Source: Cryptomeria japonica (Eukaryota > Streptophyta > Pinopsida > Cupressales > Cupressaceae). From it: a stretch of DNA of 64,000 bases. The notes below the pieces were generated by a model. The model made no database searches and was not told the DNA's origin. It worked only from the letters and a program-made list of their open reading frames with translations. How positions within the stretch are numbered: position 1 is the first letter of the stretch; each line of letters starts with the position of its first letter. The DNA is taken from positions 205,899,364 to 205,963,363 of the forward strand of contig NC_081409.1 of NCBI RefSeq assembly GCF_030272615.1, written 5' to 3'. A program made the position numbers and the translations under genes. Positions 10,117 through 21,554 of the stretch are shown one piece after another.

Positions 10117-12139
10117 TGTAACATGCAACAACTAGCAACTAAATATTTGCAAGATTGAAACTGAAAAATTAGAAACATGAAAATCTAGATAACTTTTTTT
10201 TTAAATAGAAAGAAGGATATTAATCTTAGAAAAGATGTAAAACATTTGCATAAGATTGATTGCATAAATATAACATAGTACAACCATAAATAAAGCTTAA
10301 GAGTGGTTTAATGTTTACAGCTTTTAGATTTCATCCTGATCTTTAAACATTCTTTACAATGCTGAAAGAAGGAAAGTATCATCAGGGCGCTTTTCCGCCC
10401 AACCATGGACTTACTACTCCCTCATGCCTCTTCCAACTGGAAAGGCCCGACCCTTTGTAAGGTAATAATAGATGTGGAATCTAATGCCATCTGAGACCAG
10501 TGTTTGACCCTACACAATCCCTAGTCGATCGCACACCATAGGCTACTCCTAACTAGTATGACCTCTGACTGGGTTGTATGTCTCAATCAAAAAGAATTGA
10601 CTGACACTTATAGTTTGTAGCATCACCTTGGCCAGAGAATTTATAAGTTGCAACACGTCGATGCGTGTAGTCATTGTTCATCACCCTACTCAGCTAGACT
10701 CAAACAAGTGAAGGTTTTCCAAGCCATCATGACTGTCCCTTATGCTAATTGCATACTAGCTCTTGTGGCTTTCTGGCTTACTCATATGTTTAAGCTTAAG
10801 GCAATATATTGGACTGGAAAGCCTCTATTTAAAATTCATAAATACGGAATCACATATCATTTAATAATTTACTTGGTTGATTTAGTATCAAATCCATACG
10901 TGTACTCACGAGTTAGCGTCCTTCTCCCTCATGTTCACAAGTGTGAACTCTCATTCTGGAAACTATACTAAATTATCTTTTCCTTATAATTGTGTTCAAT
11001 TCCCTTTCAAGATAAGATAATTTTCTATTGTAGCAATGAAATTAATAACATGTTGCAGCAATAATATGTCCCAAAGCCGTTTGTGGTGATACTTAACCAA
11101 TAAATGGCCACTATAATTGGCATATAATGTTAAGTTTTTTTCCAGTTTAATCCTCTCATTGCTGTTTTGTTTTCTACGTAGCATCCAAATGGTAACATTC
11201 AGGTTTACTATGTTTTTCATTTCACAATGAAACAATTAACCTCTATTTCTAGCTTCTTCTATAAATTGTAGCATTTATTTGTCAAAGCAATTCTTGTTCT
11301 CTATGTTTAACCATTTTAAAATGAGTAAGTAATTACTCCTTTATAATAGTGAACGATGATCATACCCTGATCTTTTCTTAAATTCAGGTGTGATGCATTG
11401 AATTTCATTAACTAGGAAAGAAAATACTGCCATGCAATCTATCATATTTCCAGTTACACTTATTCAGTTTAAATTCTCAAGTTTACAACTAACAACTAGT
11501 ATAAGCTTATAATGCATCTTATATGTGCGTTAAGGAAAAACTATCCTTATTATTTATGTTTCACACTATAAAATGCTATTCAAATTAAATCAAGGAAAAC
11601 ATAACCTAGATGATTGTTAAACAATTGCAGTTGAAAAGGTTCTTCTTGCTTAGCAAAGAGATGGACCTTCTTCCTCCACAAGCTATGATGGTAAGCAGCT
11701 GTAGATGCTCCTGGACCCGCACTATTAAACCATGGAGATAGAACTCGAATTATTTTTCCTCCCTTTTTCTTGTATCAAGATATCTCTATCTGTCGCGTTT
11801 TTTAAAAGTAATGCTCTTCTTCATAATATATATCTACGGATTTCAATTTCTCTTTTCATTTCAATAGAATGAAACAGTTATCTGCATTTCATGGTTATTT
11901 CAAGCTGATTTCGGATCATTAAAATCGAATTTCATTTCAAAACGCTTTAATTCCATTCCCATATTGTGAAGGCGACAGTAAAAGATAAGTTTACAAAGAA
12001 TGTGAAATCATATACTTTCTCATCGGCTAAGAGCCGATGGCTCTCATTATTTCCCTTTTGAACTTATTCAAAAGTCTTGCAGTGATATTATAATACAAGC
12101 CCACTCAACTACAGCATAGTCTACTCAAGTCGTGGCAAG
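10117..12139. other. 5' LTR of the minus-strand gypsy element plus unassigned flank
   Basis: The LTR begins at 10117 and its U3 end is undetermined. An AGTTACA at 11451-11457 would give TG/CA ends and a length near 1.34 kb. No protein family is recognised here. At 11632-11691 a 60-bp open segment is framed by TTGCAG and GTAAGC, which could be a chance exon-like sequence or a relic exon. Confidence 0.35.
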
Positions 12140-12144
12140 GTAGG

Positions 12145-13490
12145 TGTGATGTCCCCTTCTAGTTGACATCTATCAGCTGAGTAGATTAGCCTATCACTGA
12201 CCCTCGTAGGCTGATGAGGTTGGGTAGAGGGTCCTCCAGAGTTTGATTCACCATCTTCAGAGCGAGCACTCCAGGCTTGGTTTTCGTCTGAGGTCTCCAG
12301 GACTCCATTTGAGATACTTTCTATTTTTAGCAGTCCTGCTATTTATAGCCAGTAGGTTGGGCAAAGACAGATTATGGTTTAGCAGTCTCCAGTTCAGACA
12401 ACAGGCATTTCTGATGAATACTTAGAGAGATATTAATATTTAATTATTTTAATTAAATATTAAATGGCGAACTTTAATGTTTTAATGTTTTAAAAGTCAC
12501 TTTAAGTTATAACTTAAGTGAGGGTCTATTTCTCATCAGATGGGGCCAGTTTTATATTAAATGGAAAAAGATTTATTTTTTGACACTTCAATAGTCAAAA
12601 ATAAATAATAAAAGTTAAAACATTATTAAAGGCCAAATCGCACCTTTCTTGGGAATCGCACCAACCCTAAATGGAGATGATTAAAGAAGATTTTAGGTCT
12701 TCTTTCATTATGCTGAGTTTTGGATAATTTGCTTGGGAGCTCTGAGAGGAGTTTTGGCCTAAGGTTTCAGCAGAAGATTCTTCTGCAGTGATCAGAGGTA
12801 TCGGTACAGGAAAATGTGGGATTCTTGTGCAACAACATCAAAGGTTGTGAAATATCAGCTGATCTTGCTCTTTCAGTTGGTTTTATCCAAAAACCAAGAT
12901 TGGACAGATTGGAAAGGGGTTTATTAATTTTTATGCAAAAGATTAATTGCAGCCGCAGAGTCAGAACAGAGGCAGGAATAAGTGTGTGACAAATGGGGGT
13001 TTTGTGCACGTACAACTTACTAGTCTGCCGTACCTTTCTTCCTTGAAAGGGTACAATTTTTGTTGAGGAGGAGTTCAAAAATTCCGAAACAAATGCCAGA
13101 AGGGACGCCTTGCCAATGTCTTTCCATTGGGCTAACATGCGAGTATTTCGGGTCAATTTAAAATAAATTGCAGCTTGCTGTTATTAAATCTATGTATGAC
13201 CAGCAATAGGAAAATAAGGGTTTTAACAGAATATAATGGTATTTATCAGTTCTTCTCTAGCAGCTTGTTATTTTTATTTGAGTATTAATAAATGATGAAC
13301 GGATATAATGAGGGTTTGATCAGTGTTGTTGAATACAAATTGATTTCCAGCAAATACCATTAGTTGTTTTTTGTGCTTAAGATTGTCAAAATTCTATTTG
13401 CTGTCATTATTTGCAAAGAACATACTTGAAACGCAACAGGTTCAGCAAAACGTTAGTTGTCTCAGTTGAGGGCCTTTTGAGGTTCTTACA
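12145..13490 (+). repeat. 5' LTR of the 12145-18276 gypsy element
   Basis: It starts TGTGATGTCCCC and ends GGTTCTTACA. A TATTTATA box at 12340-12347 is a plausible promoter. The following base leads directly into the primer site. Confidence 0.95.
12340..12347 (+). promoter_or_regulatory. TATA-like box in the 5' LTR
   Basis: TATTTATA lies about 195 bp into the LTR and is retained in the 3' LTR copy. Confidence 0.4.
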
Positions 13491-13491
13491 A

Positions 13492-13503
13492 TGGTATCAG
13501 AGC
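13492..13503 (+). promoter_or_regulatory. Primer binding site (initiator Met-tRNA)
   Basis: TGGTATCAGAGC lies one base after the 5' LTR, the classic plant initiator-tRNA primer complement. Confidence 0.9.
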
Positions 13504-13592
13504 TAAATCCTGCCATCCTAAGGGTTTAGCAATTTACATGCAGTCGTAGGAAACGGGTTCACACAGGTATTACACACGCAACAAAGCCTTTC

Positions 13593-16500
13593 GTGAAGGA
13601 GAACAGAGTCTTAACAGGCAGTCAGATACCATGGGTGAAAGGCATACAGCCAGCCCAACCAGAGGTCACAGAGCTGAGGATGAGGAGACGAGAATTTTTT
13701 AGGACTTTGGCTACGGGGCAGCAACAGGTTGCTCAGGCTTTACAAGCACTCACCACCATGATGGAGCGTATGAATCCTCCAAACCGAAACAATCAAGAAC
13801 GAGAGGACAATAGGAGTGTAGCCAATATTCCTAGACCTCACAGGGTAGCTACACGTACAGTTGACAGGCCTTCAAGGCCTAATTTCTTGGCAGAAGAACC
13901 TGAGGATGTTGCCAGAGTTGAGGCAGAGCCTGTCTTTGTTGATAATGTTATGACGGTACATGATGAGTGGAGTCTTCTTCCACCTGATGTGAGGCAAAAT
14001 CTGAATTTTGATCAGTTCATGAGGCAAAAACGGGAGGTAGAGAGAAACAGGCAAGAGAGGAGGCCTCATTTCCAACATAGAGATCTTGAGTTTCCCACAA
14101 GCAAGCTCACTCGACCTTATTATGATGGCAGCGGTGCAGTTACAGCTAGATCTTGGATCCATAAACTGGATACATACTTCACACTGAGACCCATGATTGA
14201 AAGGGATGCAATTAAGTTTGCAACCTTACACTTGGACGGTACTGCACATGAGTGGTGGCATAATGGACTCATCACTCTCCAACATGATGAGATTACCACC
14301 TACCAGGAGTTCGCTGATTTGTTAGTAGAGAGGTTTGATAAGAAAGACCCTGAGTCATACTTCTAGGAGTTAGCACAGCTGAAACAAATAGGGAACTTGG
14401 AGGTGTATGTTTCAGAGTTTTTGAAGTTGTAATGCATGGTGAATAACATGTCAAATCAGCGATTAGTAGTTTTGTTTATAGAGGGAATCATGGAGCCTTT
14501 GAGAGGCTGGGTAAAGACATTTGATCCCCCAACACTTCTACTCACCATTAAAAAGGTACGGAGTATGGATGTGATAGCCACTCAAAATAAATTTGGGACA
14601 AAAGGGTCAACATCTTTCAAAGATAATAGGAATTTCAGCAAAGGGAAAGAAAAATCAAACTTTAGAAATGATTACAAGCCAAAGCCAGCAGCCCCTCCCT
14701 TAGATCGGGAGACACTTAACGATCTAAGGCAAAAGAAACTTTGTTTTTATTGCAAAGGTCCATATGATGCCAACCACGACTGTCCTTTGAGGCCTAAGGG
14801 CAAGGCAAACAGAGTAATGTGGGCATATTATGAAGATTTTGAATCTGATCATGAAGGCCAGCCTGCTGGTTATGAAAATTTAGAGGCTGAAGATGACACA
14901 CAGGGTCCTCCGAGACTTGAAAAAATGGATGCAGAAGGTGATGAGCACCTTAAGGAGGCACTTCTCACGAGTATTCAGCAAGAAGGGTCATTTAGAATGA
15001 GAGGAGTACTTGCTGGTCAGAAAGTTATTACACTGCTGGATACTGGAGCCACACATAACTTTATTGATGCCAGGTTGGTGGAGAAGAGAGGAATCCAAAC
15101 AGAAGAGTTTGAAGGCATTCATGTGAGGGTGGCAGATGGTTACACTTTAAAGTGTAATAGGATGATTACACAACTCCCATTACGTGTAAACAATTATGAA
15201 TTCAAGACTGATTTCTATGTGGTTCAGATGGGAGACACAGATTTGGTCCTTGGTATGAAGTGGTTGCATGAACTAGGCAAGTTTACACTTGACTTGCAGG
15301 AGATGGAGATGTCTTTCACCATTGACGAGAAAACAAATGTGCTGAAAGCGATTAAGGACAGCAATTTCAGAATGATTACACTCAGGCAGATGGAGAGGCT
15401 TGTACGCCATGATCAGACTAAGTGGGCAGCAGAGTGTATGATCGTGCCCATACAGCAGGATGCTCAAAAAGTTGAATATCATCCTGACATTCAGATACTG
15501 AGAACCAAACATAGCAAGGTTTTCAGTGACATACCATTAGGGAGGCCACCAGATAGGGGTTTTGAGCACATCATTGAGCTAGAGGAGGGAGCGAAGCCAA
15601 TGATGATTACTCCATATAGACATCCAAAGCGCCTGAAAGATGAAATAGAGAAAACCATACAGGAGCTTCTGGCCATGGGACATATTTGGTCTAGTAAGTC
15701 CCCCTTTGCTTCTTCAATTGTTTTGGTGAAGAAGAAGGATGGCACTTTGTGGATGTGTATTGATTACAGGGTCCTTAATAAGCGGACGATCAAAAACAGA
15801 TATCCCATTCCGCATATTGATGAGCTCATAGATGAATTACATGGGGCCTGTTATTTTTCAAAGATTGATTTGAGATCAGGCTATCACCAGATCAGTGTTC
15901 GTGAGCAAGATATTGAGAAGACTGCTTTTCGTTGTCATTATGGACATTTTGAGTTTGTGGTTATGCCATTTGGGCTAACCAATGCTCTTGCTACTTTCCA
16001 GTCCACAATGAACAAAGTCTTCAAACATCAGTTGAGGAAATCAATATTGGTGTTCTTTGATGATATACTGGTTTACAGTCATACTTGGCAGGAGCTTTTC
16101 AGACTTTGTGGGACCGAGCTTACATCGAGTACCAATTACCACCCTTAGACTGATGGCCAGACTGAGATAGTTAACAAATGGGTGGAGGGATACCTCAGGA
16201 ACCATATTTCAGGGCAGCAAAAGGTGTGGGTGAAGTGGATTTACCTTTGTGAGTACTATTACAATACCACTCACCACATGTCCATTCAGATGACTCCATT
16301 TACAGCACTATACGGGTATGAACCTCCTAGTCTCATTGACTTATTGCTGAGTGACAGTAGGGTGCCTAGTGCAGGAGACATGTTACAGGAGAGTCAGGAC
16401 ATTGTGAAGACTCTTAAGGAAAATATAGCCAGGGCACAAAATCAGCAAAAACAATATGCTAATCAGAAGAGGACAGAAAGGTCATTTGAAGTAGGAGACA

Positions 16501-16952
16501 TGGTGTATTTAATGTTGCATCCTTATCGACAATCTACTCTCAAGAGGAGTGGAGCAGAAAAGCTCAAGCCTCGATATTATGGCCCTTTCAGAGTAACCCG
16601 GCGTATAGGTGAGGTGGCTTATGAGTTGGATTTACCGGCAGATAGCAAAGTACACAATGTGTTTCATGTGTCACGTCTCAAAAAGGCATTGGGACACCGT
16701 ATTGTTCCTTCCACGGTCTTACCACCCCTAGATGATGAGGGGAAGTTGATACTCGTACCTAAGGCTATCATTGAGTTCAGGGAGAGGAATTTCAGGAGAC
16801 GAACTATCACAGAATACCTGGTGAAATGGAAGGATTTGCCGGTAGAGGATGCTACTTGGGAAAGCGAGGAAATGTTACAACATCCGAAGTTGAGATTGCT
16901 TGAGGACAAGCAATTTCAAGAGGGGCGGACTGTGATGTCCCCTTCTAGTTGA
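13593..16952 (+). pseudogene. Gypsy gag-pol polyprotein with internal deletion
   Basis: A single reading frame is broken by stops at 14364-14366, 14430-14432 and 16146-16148 (the last within the integrase motif HPxTDGQTE). Order: capsid segment with YYDGSGAVTARSWIHKL (about 14110), cysteine knuckle CFYCKGP..HDC (about 14740), protease DTGATHNF (about 15040), RT from FVMPFGL-like and YxDD-type FFDDILVYS motifs (15750-16080). It then jumps directly into the integrase core at [13 protein letters not shown] (about 16095), losing the RT end, RNase H and the integrase zinc and catalytic N-half. The remainder runs through the integrase C-terminus to the chromodomain-like EYLVKWKDLPVEDATWE (about 16810). 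No upstream ATG is in frame; the given start is the first codon of the open frame. Confidence 0.93.
16917..16930 (+). promoter_or_regulatory. Polypurine tract of the gypsy element
   Basis: CAAGAGGGGCGGAC directly abuts the 3' LTR start. It is also read as the last codons of the polyprotein frame. Confidence 0.75.
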
Positions 16953-18276
16953 CATCTGTCAGCTGAGTAGATTAGCCTATCACTGACCCTCGTAGGCTGA
17001 TGAGGTTGGGTAGAGGGTCCTCCAAAGTTTGATTCACCATCTTCAGAGCGAGCACTCCAGGTTTGGTTTACATTTGAGGTCTCCAGGACTCCGTTTGAGA
17101 TACTTTCTATTTTTAGCAGCCCTGCTATTTATAGCAAGTAGGTTGGGCAAGGACAGATTATGGTTTAGCAGTCTCCAATTCAGACGGCAAGCATTTCTGA
17201 TGAATACTTAGAGAGATATTAATATTTAATTATTTTAATTAAATATTAAATGGCGAACTTTAATGTTTTAATGTTTTAAAAGTCACTTTAAGTTATAACT
17301 TAAGTGAGGGTCTATTTCTCATCAGATGGGGCCAGTTTTATATTAAATGGAAAAAGATTTATTTTTTGACACTTAAATAGTCAAAAATAAATAATAAAAG
17401 TTAAAATATTATTAAAGGCCAAATCGCACCTTTCTTGGGAATCGCGCCAACCCTAAATGGAGATGATTAAAGAAGATTTTAGGTCTTCTTTCATTATGCT
17501 GAGTTTTGGATAATTTGCTTGGGAGCTCTGAGAGGAGTTTTGGCCTAGGGTTTCAGCAAAAGATTCTTCTGCAATGATCAGAGGTATCGGTACAGGAAAA
17601 CGTGGGATTCTTGTGCAACAGCATCAGAGGTTGTGAAATATCAGTTGATCTTGCTCTTTCAGTTGGTTTTATCTAGAAACCAAGATTGGACAGATTGGAA
17701 AGGGGTTTATTAATTTTTATGCAAAAGATTGATTGCAGCTGCAGAGTCAGAACAGAGGCAGGAATAAGTGTGTGACAAATGGGGGTTTTGTGCATGTACA
17801 ACTTACTGGTCTGCCGTACCTTTCTTCCTTGAAAGGGTACAATTTTTGCTGAGGAGGAGTTCGAAAATTCCGAAACAAATGCCAGAAGGGACGCCTTGCC
17901 AATGTCTTTCCATCGGGCTAACATGCGAGTATTTCGGGTCAGTTTAAAATAGATTGCAGCTTGCTGTTATTAAATCTGTGTATGACCAGCAATAGGAAAA
18001 TAAGGGTTTTAACAGAATATAATGGTCTTTATCAGTTCTTCTCTAGCTTCTTGTTATTTTTATTTGAGTATTAATAAATGATGAATGGATATAATGAGGG
18101 TTTGATCAATGTTGTTGAATACAAATTGATTTCCAGCAAATACCATTAGTTGCTTTTTGTGCTTAAGATTGTCAAAATTCTATTTGCTGTCATTATTTGC
18201 AAAGAACATACTTGAAACGCAACAGGTTCAGCAAAATGTTAGTTGTCTCAATTGAGGGCCTTTTGAGGTTCTTACG
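16931..18276 (+). repeat. 3' LTR of the 12145-18276 gypsy element
   Basis: Same length as the 5' LTR. Differences are mostly transitions, as expected from methylated-cytosine decay. The last base is G where the 5' copy has A. Confidence 0.95.
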
Positions 18277-18281
18277 GTAGG

Positions 18282-18325
18282 CTATACATACATGCTTAAG
18301 TATGAGGAAAATTAAAGTCTTTAAT

Positions 18326-18366
<41 letters not shown>

Positions 18367-18984
18367 ATGTGCTTACTATTTGATTAGAACTACACACAAA
18401 CACACACACATATACAAAACTATATTTTCATAGCATTCACATGTAATCATGTATGTATTAATTATGTCATAACAATCATTAAGATTAAAACCAAAGGGTC
18501 ATAATCATTTGTTCAATTGTTTTAGATTATATTTTATTTTAAAAGAATAACATAATCCAAGACAAGGATAAGCAACCTTAACCACTAGACTAGCCTTAGG
18601 GTTTACCTAGATAGACACTGAACTGAAGGTACCAAACCCTACTCATCTCAACAAGTTTAAAACTTACAGGTTAGGGTTCCAGACGACATTAGGTCCTTCT
18701 TCTATTACCTCTCATTCCTGGTGATACTTTCTCTCCCTTCTCAGAGGATGACAACTTTCCTACATCTACTAGGTCAAAATCGTGTAGTTAGTCTGCAATC
18801 TTATCATAACACTAGAATTTGCATACATTGATAAAATAACTCATGTCATAATGGTTAAAACCAAATCATTAACATGTGCATTGTGAATCACCATTCAACA
18901 ATATAAAACAACAAGTATCAGTGTATATAACATCATCAAAATATTTAACACCATATTGGTTTAGTACCAAGGTCCAAGATTTCT
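18282..18984. other. Non-coding stretch between two gypsy copies
   Basis: AT-rich DNA without a recognisable gene. It holds the (TG)17 microsatellite and a reciprocal CACACACA stretch near 18390-18410. It was the landing site of the 12145-18276 element. Confidence 0.6.
18332..18365. repeat. (TG)17 microsatellite
   Basis: Thirty-four uninterrupted bases of TG, followed about 25 bp later by a shorter CA-rich run. Confidence 0.95.
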
Positions 18985-20603
18985 AATCAAGCTGCATATT
19001 GATTATCCCCGGAAGGAAATGAAGGATGGTTAAGACAGATTTGTGAATTGTTAGAAAAAGGATTCATAAGGGAGAGCATAGGCCAATGTGCCACACCTAC
19101 TTAACTTTCACCTAAAAGGGGGGCAAATGGAGAATGTGTGTGGACTCTAGAGCCATCAACAAGATCATGGTGAAGTATTGGTACCCCCTTCCTAGAATGG
19201 ATGACATGTTAGATTGTTTTTGGTAGGTGCTCAGATTTTTTCCAAGGTTGATTTGAGAAGTGGCTACCATCAAATTCAAATCCAAGTAGGGAATGAATGG
19301 AAGACGGCATTCAAGATCAAGGACGGGTTATATGAATAGTTGGTGATGCCTTTTGGAATGTCTAATGTGGCTACCACTTTTATGTGCACCATGAACAAGG
19401 TATTTAAATCCTCAATTGGAAAGTTTGTTATAATCTCTTTTGATGATATTCTGATTTTCAGCAAGAGTATGGAAGAACATTTGAAACACCTATACTTACC
19501 AAACTTTGAGAAAAATTTTACCATTGAGTGTCATGCTTCTGCAGTATCCATTGGCAGTGTGTTGAGTCAAGAAGGCAAGCCAATTGCCTACTTTAGTGAG
19601 AAACTAAATGATGCCAAGAAGAGGTATGGTACTTATGATAAAAAATTATATGCTATTGTTCAAACTTTGAGACAATGGAGGCACTACGTGTTGCACAGAG
19701 AGTTCATCTTGTTCACAAACAATCAAGCACTAAAATAAATTAATTCTCAAGTCAAATTGTCACATAAACATGCCAAATGGGCCTCCTTGCAGAATTATAA
19801 ATTTGTTGTTCAGCATTTGAGTGGTAAAGCTAATGTAGTGGCTGATGCTTTAAATAGAAGATGCCACCTACTCGTCTCAATGACCAATGAGATTGTTGGG
19901 TTTGAAGAAATGAAAGGGGAACATGCAACTGACCCTTATTTCAATGAAGCAATCGCTGCCCTCAATAGTCCTGCTGCTGCAAGGACTAAATTGTTTGAAG
20001 ATTACTTGTTGGTAAGTGGATTTTCATTTAAAGGATTGTATCCCCATAGGATCTAAGACGGAAAAACTGATTTGAGAAATGCATTTGAATGGCTTGTGGG
20101 GACACTTTGGAAGAGACCAAGCTTACAACTTGGTAAGTGAGAAATTTTTGTGGCCTCAATTAAGAAAGGACGTGAATAAGTTTGTTTCTACATGTAGGGT
20201 TTGTCAAGTTTCTAAAGGAGGGCAGCAAAACACAAGTTTATACAAAGCTTTACTTGTTCATGAGGGACCGTGAGTTGACATCTCCATGGATTCGTGTTGG
20301 GATTACCTTGTACTCAACAAGGAAATGATTCTATTTTTGTTGTGGATCGGTTCTCAAGGATCAGTTCTCAAAGATGGCCCACTTTATTCCATGCAAAAAG
20401 ACTCCAAATGCGAGTAAGGTTGCTGATTTGTTCTTTAAAGAAATCGTCCACTTACATGGATTGCCCAAAACCATTACTAGTGATTGGGATACAAGGTTTA
20501 CGAGTAACTTTCAGAGGACTTTGTGGCGAAAGCTCGATAAAAAACTGCAGCATAATTCAGTCTATCACCCTCAAACAGATGGGCAGACTGAGGTGGTAAA
20601 AAG
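18985..20603 (+). pseudogene. Gypsy RT, RNase H and integrase N-half (left of the insertion)
   Basis: RT motifs [16 protein letters not shown] (about 19240), VMPFGMSN and SFDDILIFS (about 19440) lead to a deletion that joins EEHLKHL to the RNase H region at 19490. RNase H reads IECHAS where the catalytic Asp is normal (ECDAS), so the site is lost. It is followed by GKANVVADALNRR (about 19820), then the integrase zinc region WPQLRKDV..CRVCQVSKG (about 20155-20220) and the core [19 protein letters not shown] (about 20490-20595). Stops and frameshifts occur at several points, for example at 19334, 19736 and 20056. Confidence 0.9.
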
Positions 20604-21462
20604 TGTTGATTATAATTAGGGATGGCGGATTCCAATTGCCATGGGCAACATTGGAATCCGCCCAAGGGGGCCAGCCCCTTTCCCAACGTGTAGGGCTGGG
20701 CCCTATACCTCACGGCATCAAATGAAGATCCCACGCTACACTCAAGCCAACATGCCACCATGTATTGGGCCAACCCTATCCTAATGCTTTCGGTTAAATA
20801 AATAAATTAAAGTCATTAAATCATAATGCAAGCTGACATGATTAAGATTATTATTCCCCATATAAATAAACTCCAACTTCACTCTATCATTCACTCATTC
20901 AGTTTTACCATCCATGCGAAATATATGTGCCTACCAATGCGAATTCAAGAGGAAGATTACATCTGCAATTAAAGGGATTTATCCCTGTCATATCAGCGAA
21001 CTACACATGCCAATTGTGGTGCAAAATTCATTAATGAAGAGAACGAACTAAGGGATAAAGTTGCTGTCCATCAAAGAGCAGACTTCATACATTACCAACC
21101 TAGGGTTTGGACATGATTGTTGTTGGAAGGGTTAAAGGTGCAGATGTGACTACTTGATGCTTGTGAAAGTGCAGTTTTGTGGAAGACATTATCAGTCCTA
21201 AGTACAAACACCTTCAAGTACTTGAGATAAGTGTTGTAACCCTCATATGAACATAATTCATAATCAGATCTGAGGATCTTTTCTGGCTGGGTTTTTCCTC
21301 CTAGGAGGTTTTCCCACGGTAACCGTGTCTTGTTCTTATTTTGTTCATTTCTTTGTTATGCCTAAATCTGGAAAACTATAAATCTTTCATCTAATCAATT
21401 TAGTTAGAAACTAAATTCTGGTTTTCTGAGTTTATATTAATCTGAAAGTGTTAAAACTAACA
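20604..21462 (+). repeat. 5' LTR of the copia element
   Basis: It starts TGTTGATTATAATTAGGG and ends TTAAAACTAACA. It contains a 14-bp insertion near 20780 that the right copy lacks. Confidence 0.95.
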
Positions 21463-21474
21463 TGGTATCAGAGA
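21463..21474 (+). promoter_or_regulatory. Primer binding site of the copia element
   Basis: TGGTATCAGAGA directly follows the LTR and matches the initiator Met-tRNA complement at 11 of 12 bases. Confidence 0.85.
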
Positions 21475-21554
21475 TATAGGCTAGATCAACTTTCAGATTT
21501 CAGATTTTAGGACTCCTTTATTTCCAGATTTTGTCTCATTCACAGGTCAGGTCA

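Larger units (their letters stand above)
12145..18276 (+). mobile_element. Ty3/gypsy chromovirus-type LTR retrotransposon with both ends
   Basis: TSD GTAGG lies at 12140-12144 and 18277-18281. The LTRs are 12145-13490 and 16931-18276, both 1346 bp, with roughly 45 mismatches counted by eye (about 97% identity) and no length difference. A primer site follows the 5' LTR and a purine tract precedes the 3' LTR. One gag-pol frame carries a C-terminal chromodomain-like segment. An internal deletion joins RT to the integrase C-terminal half, so the element cannot copy itself. Only the final LTR base differs from the TG..CA rule (right LTR ends in G). Confidence 0.95.

Noticed and set aside
11632-11691. 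60-bp exon framed by TTGCAG and GTAAGC
   Set aside because: Twenty residues with no recognisable family and no neighbouring exons; splice-like words occur by chance.
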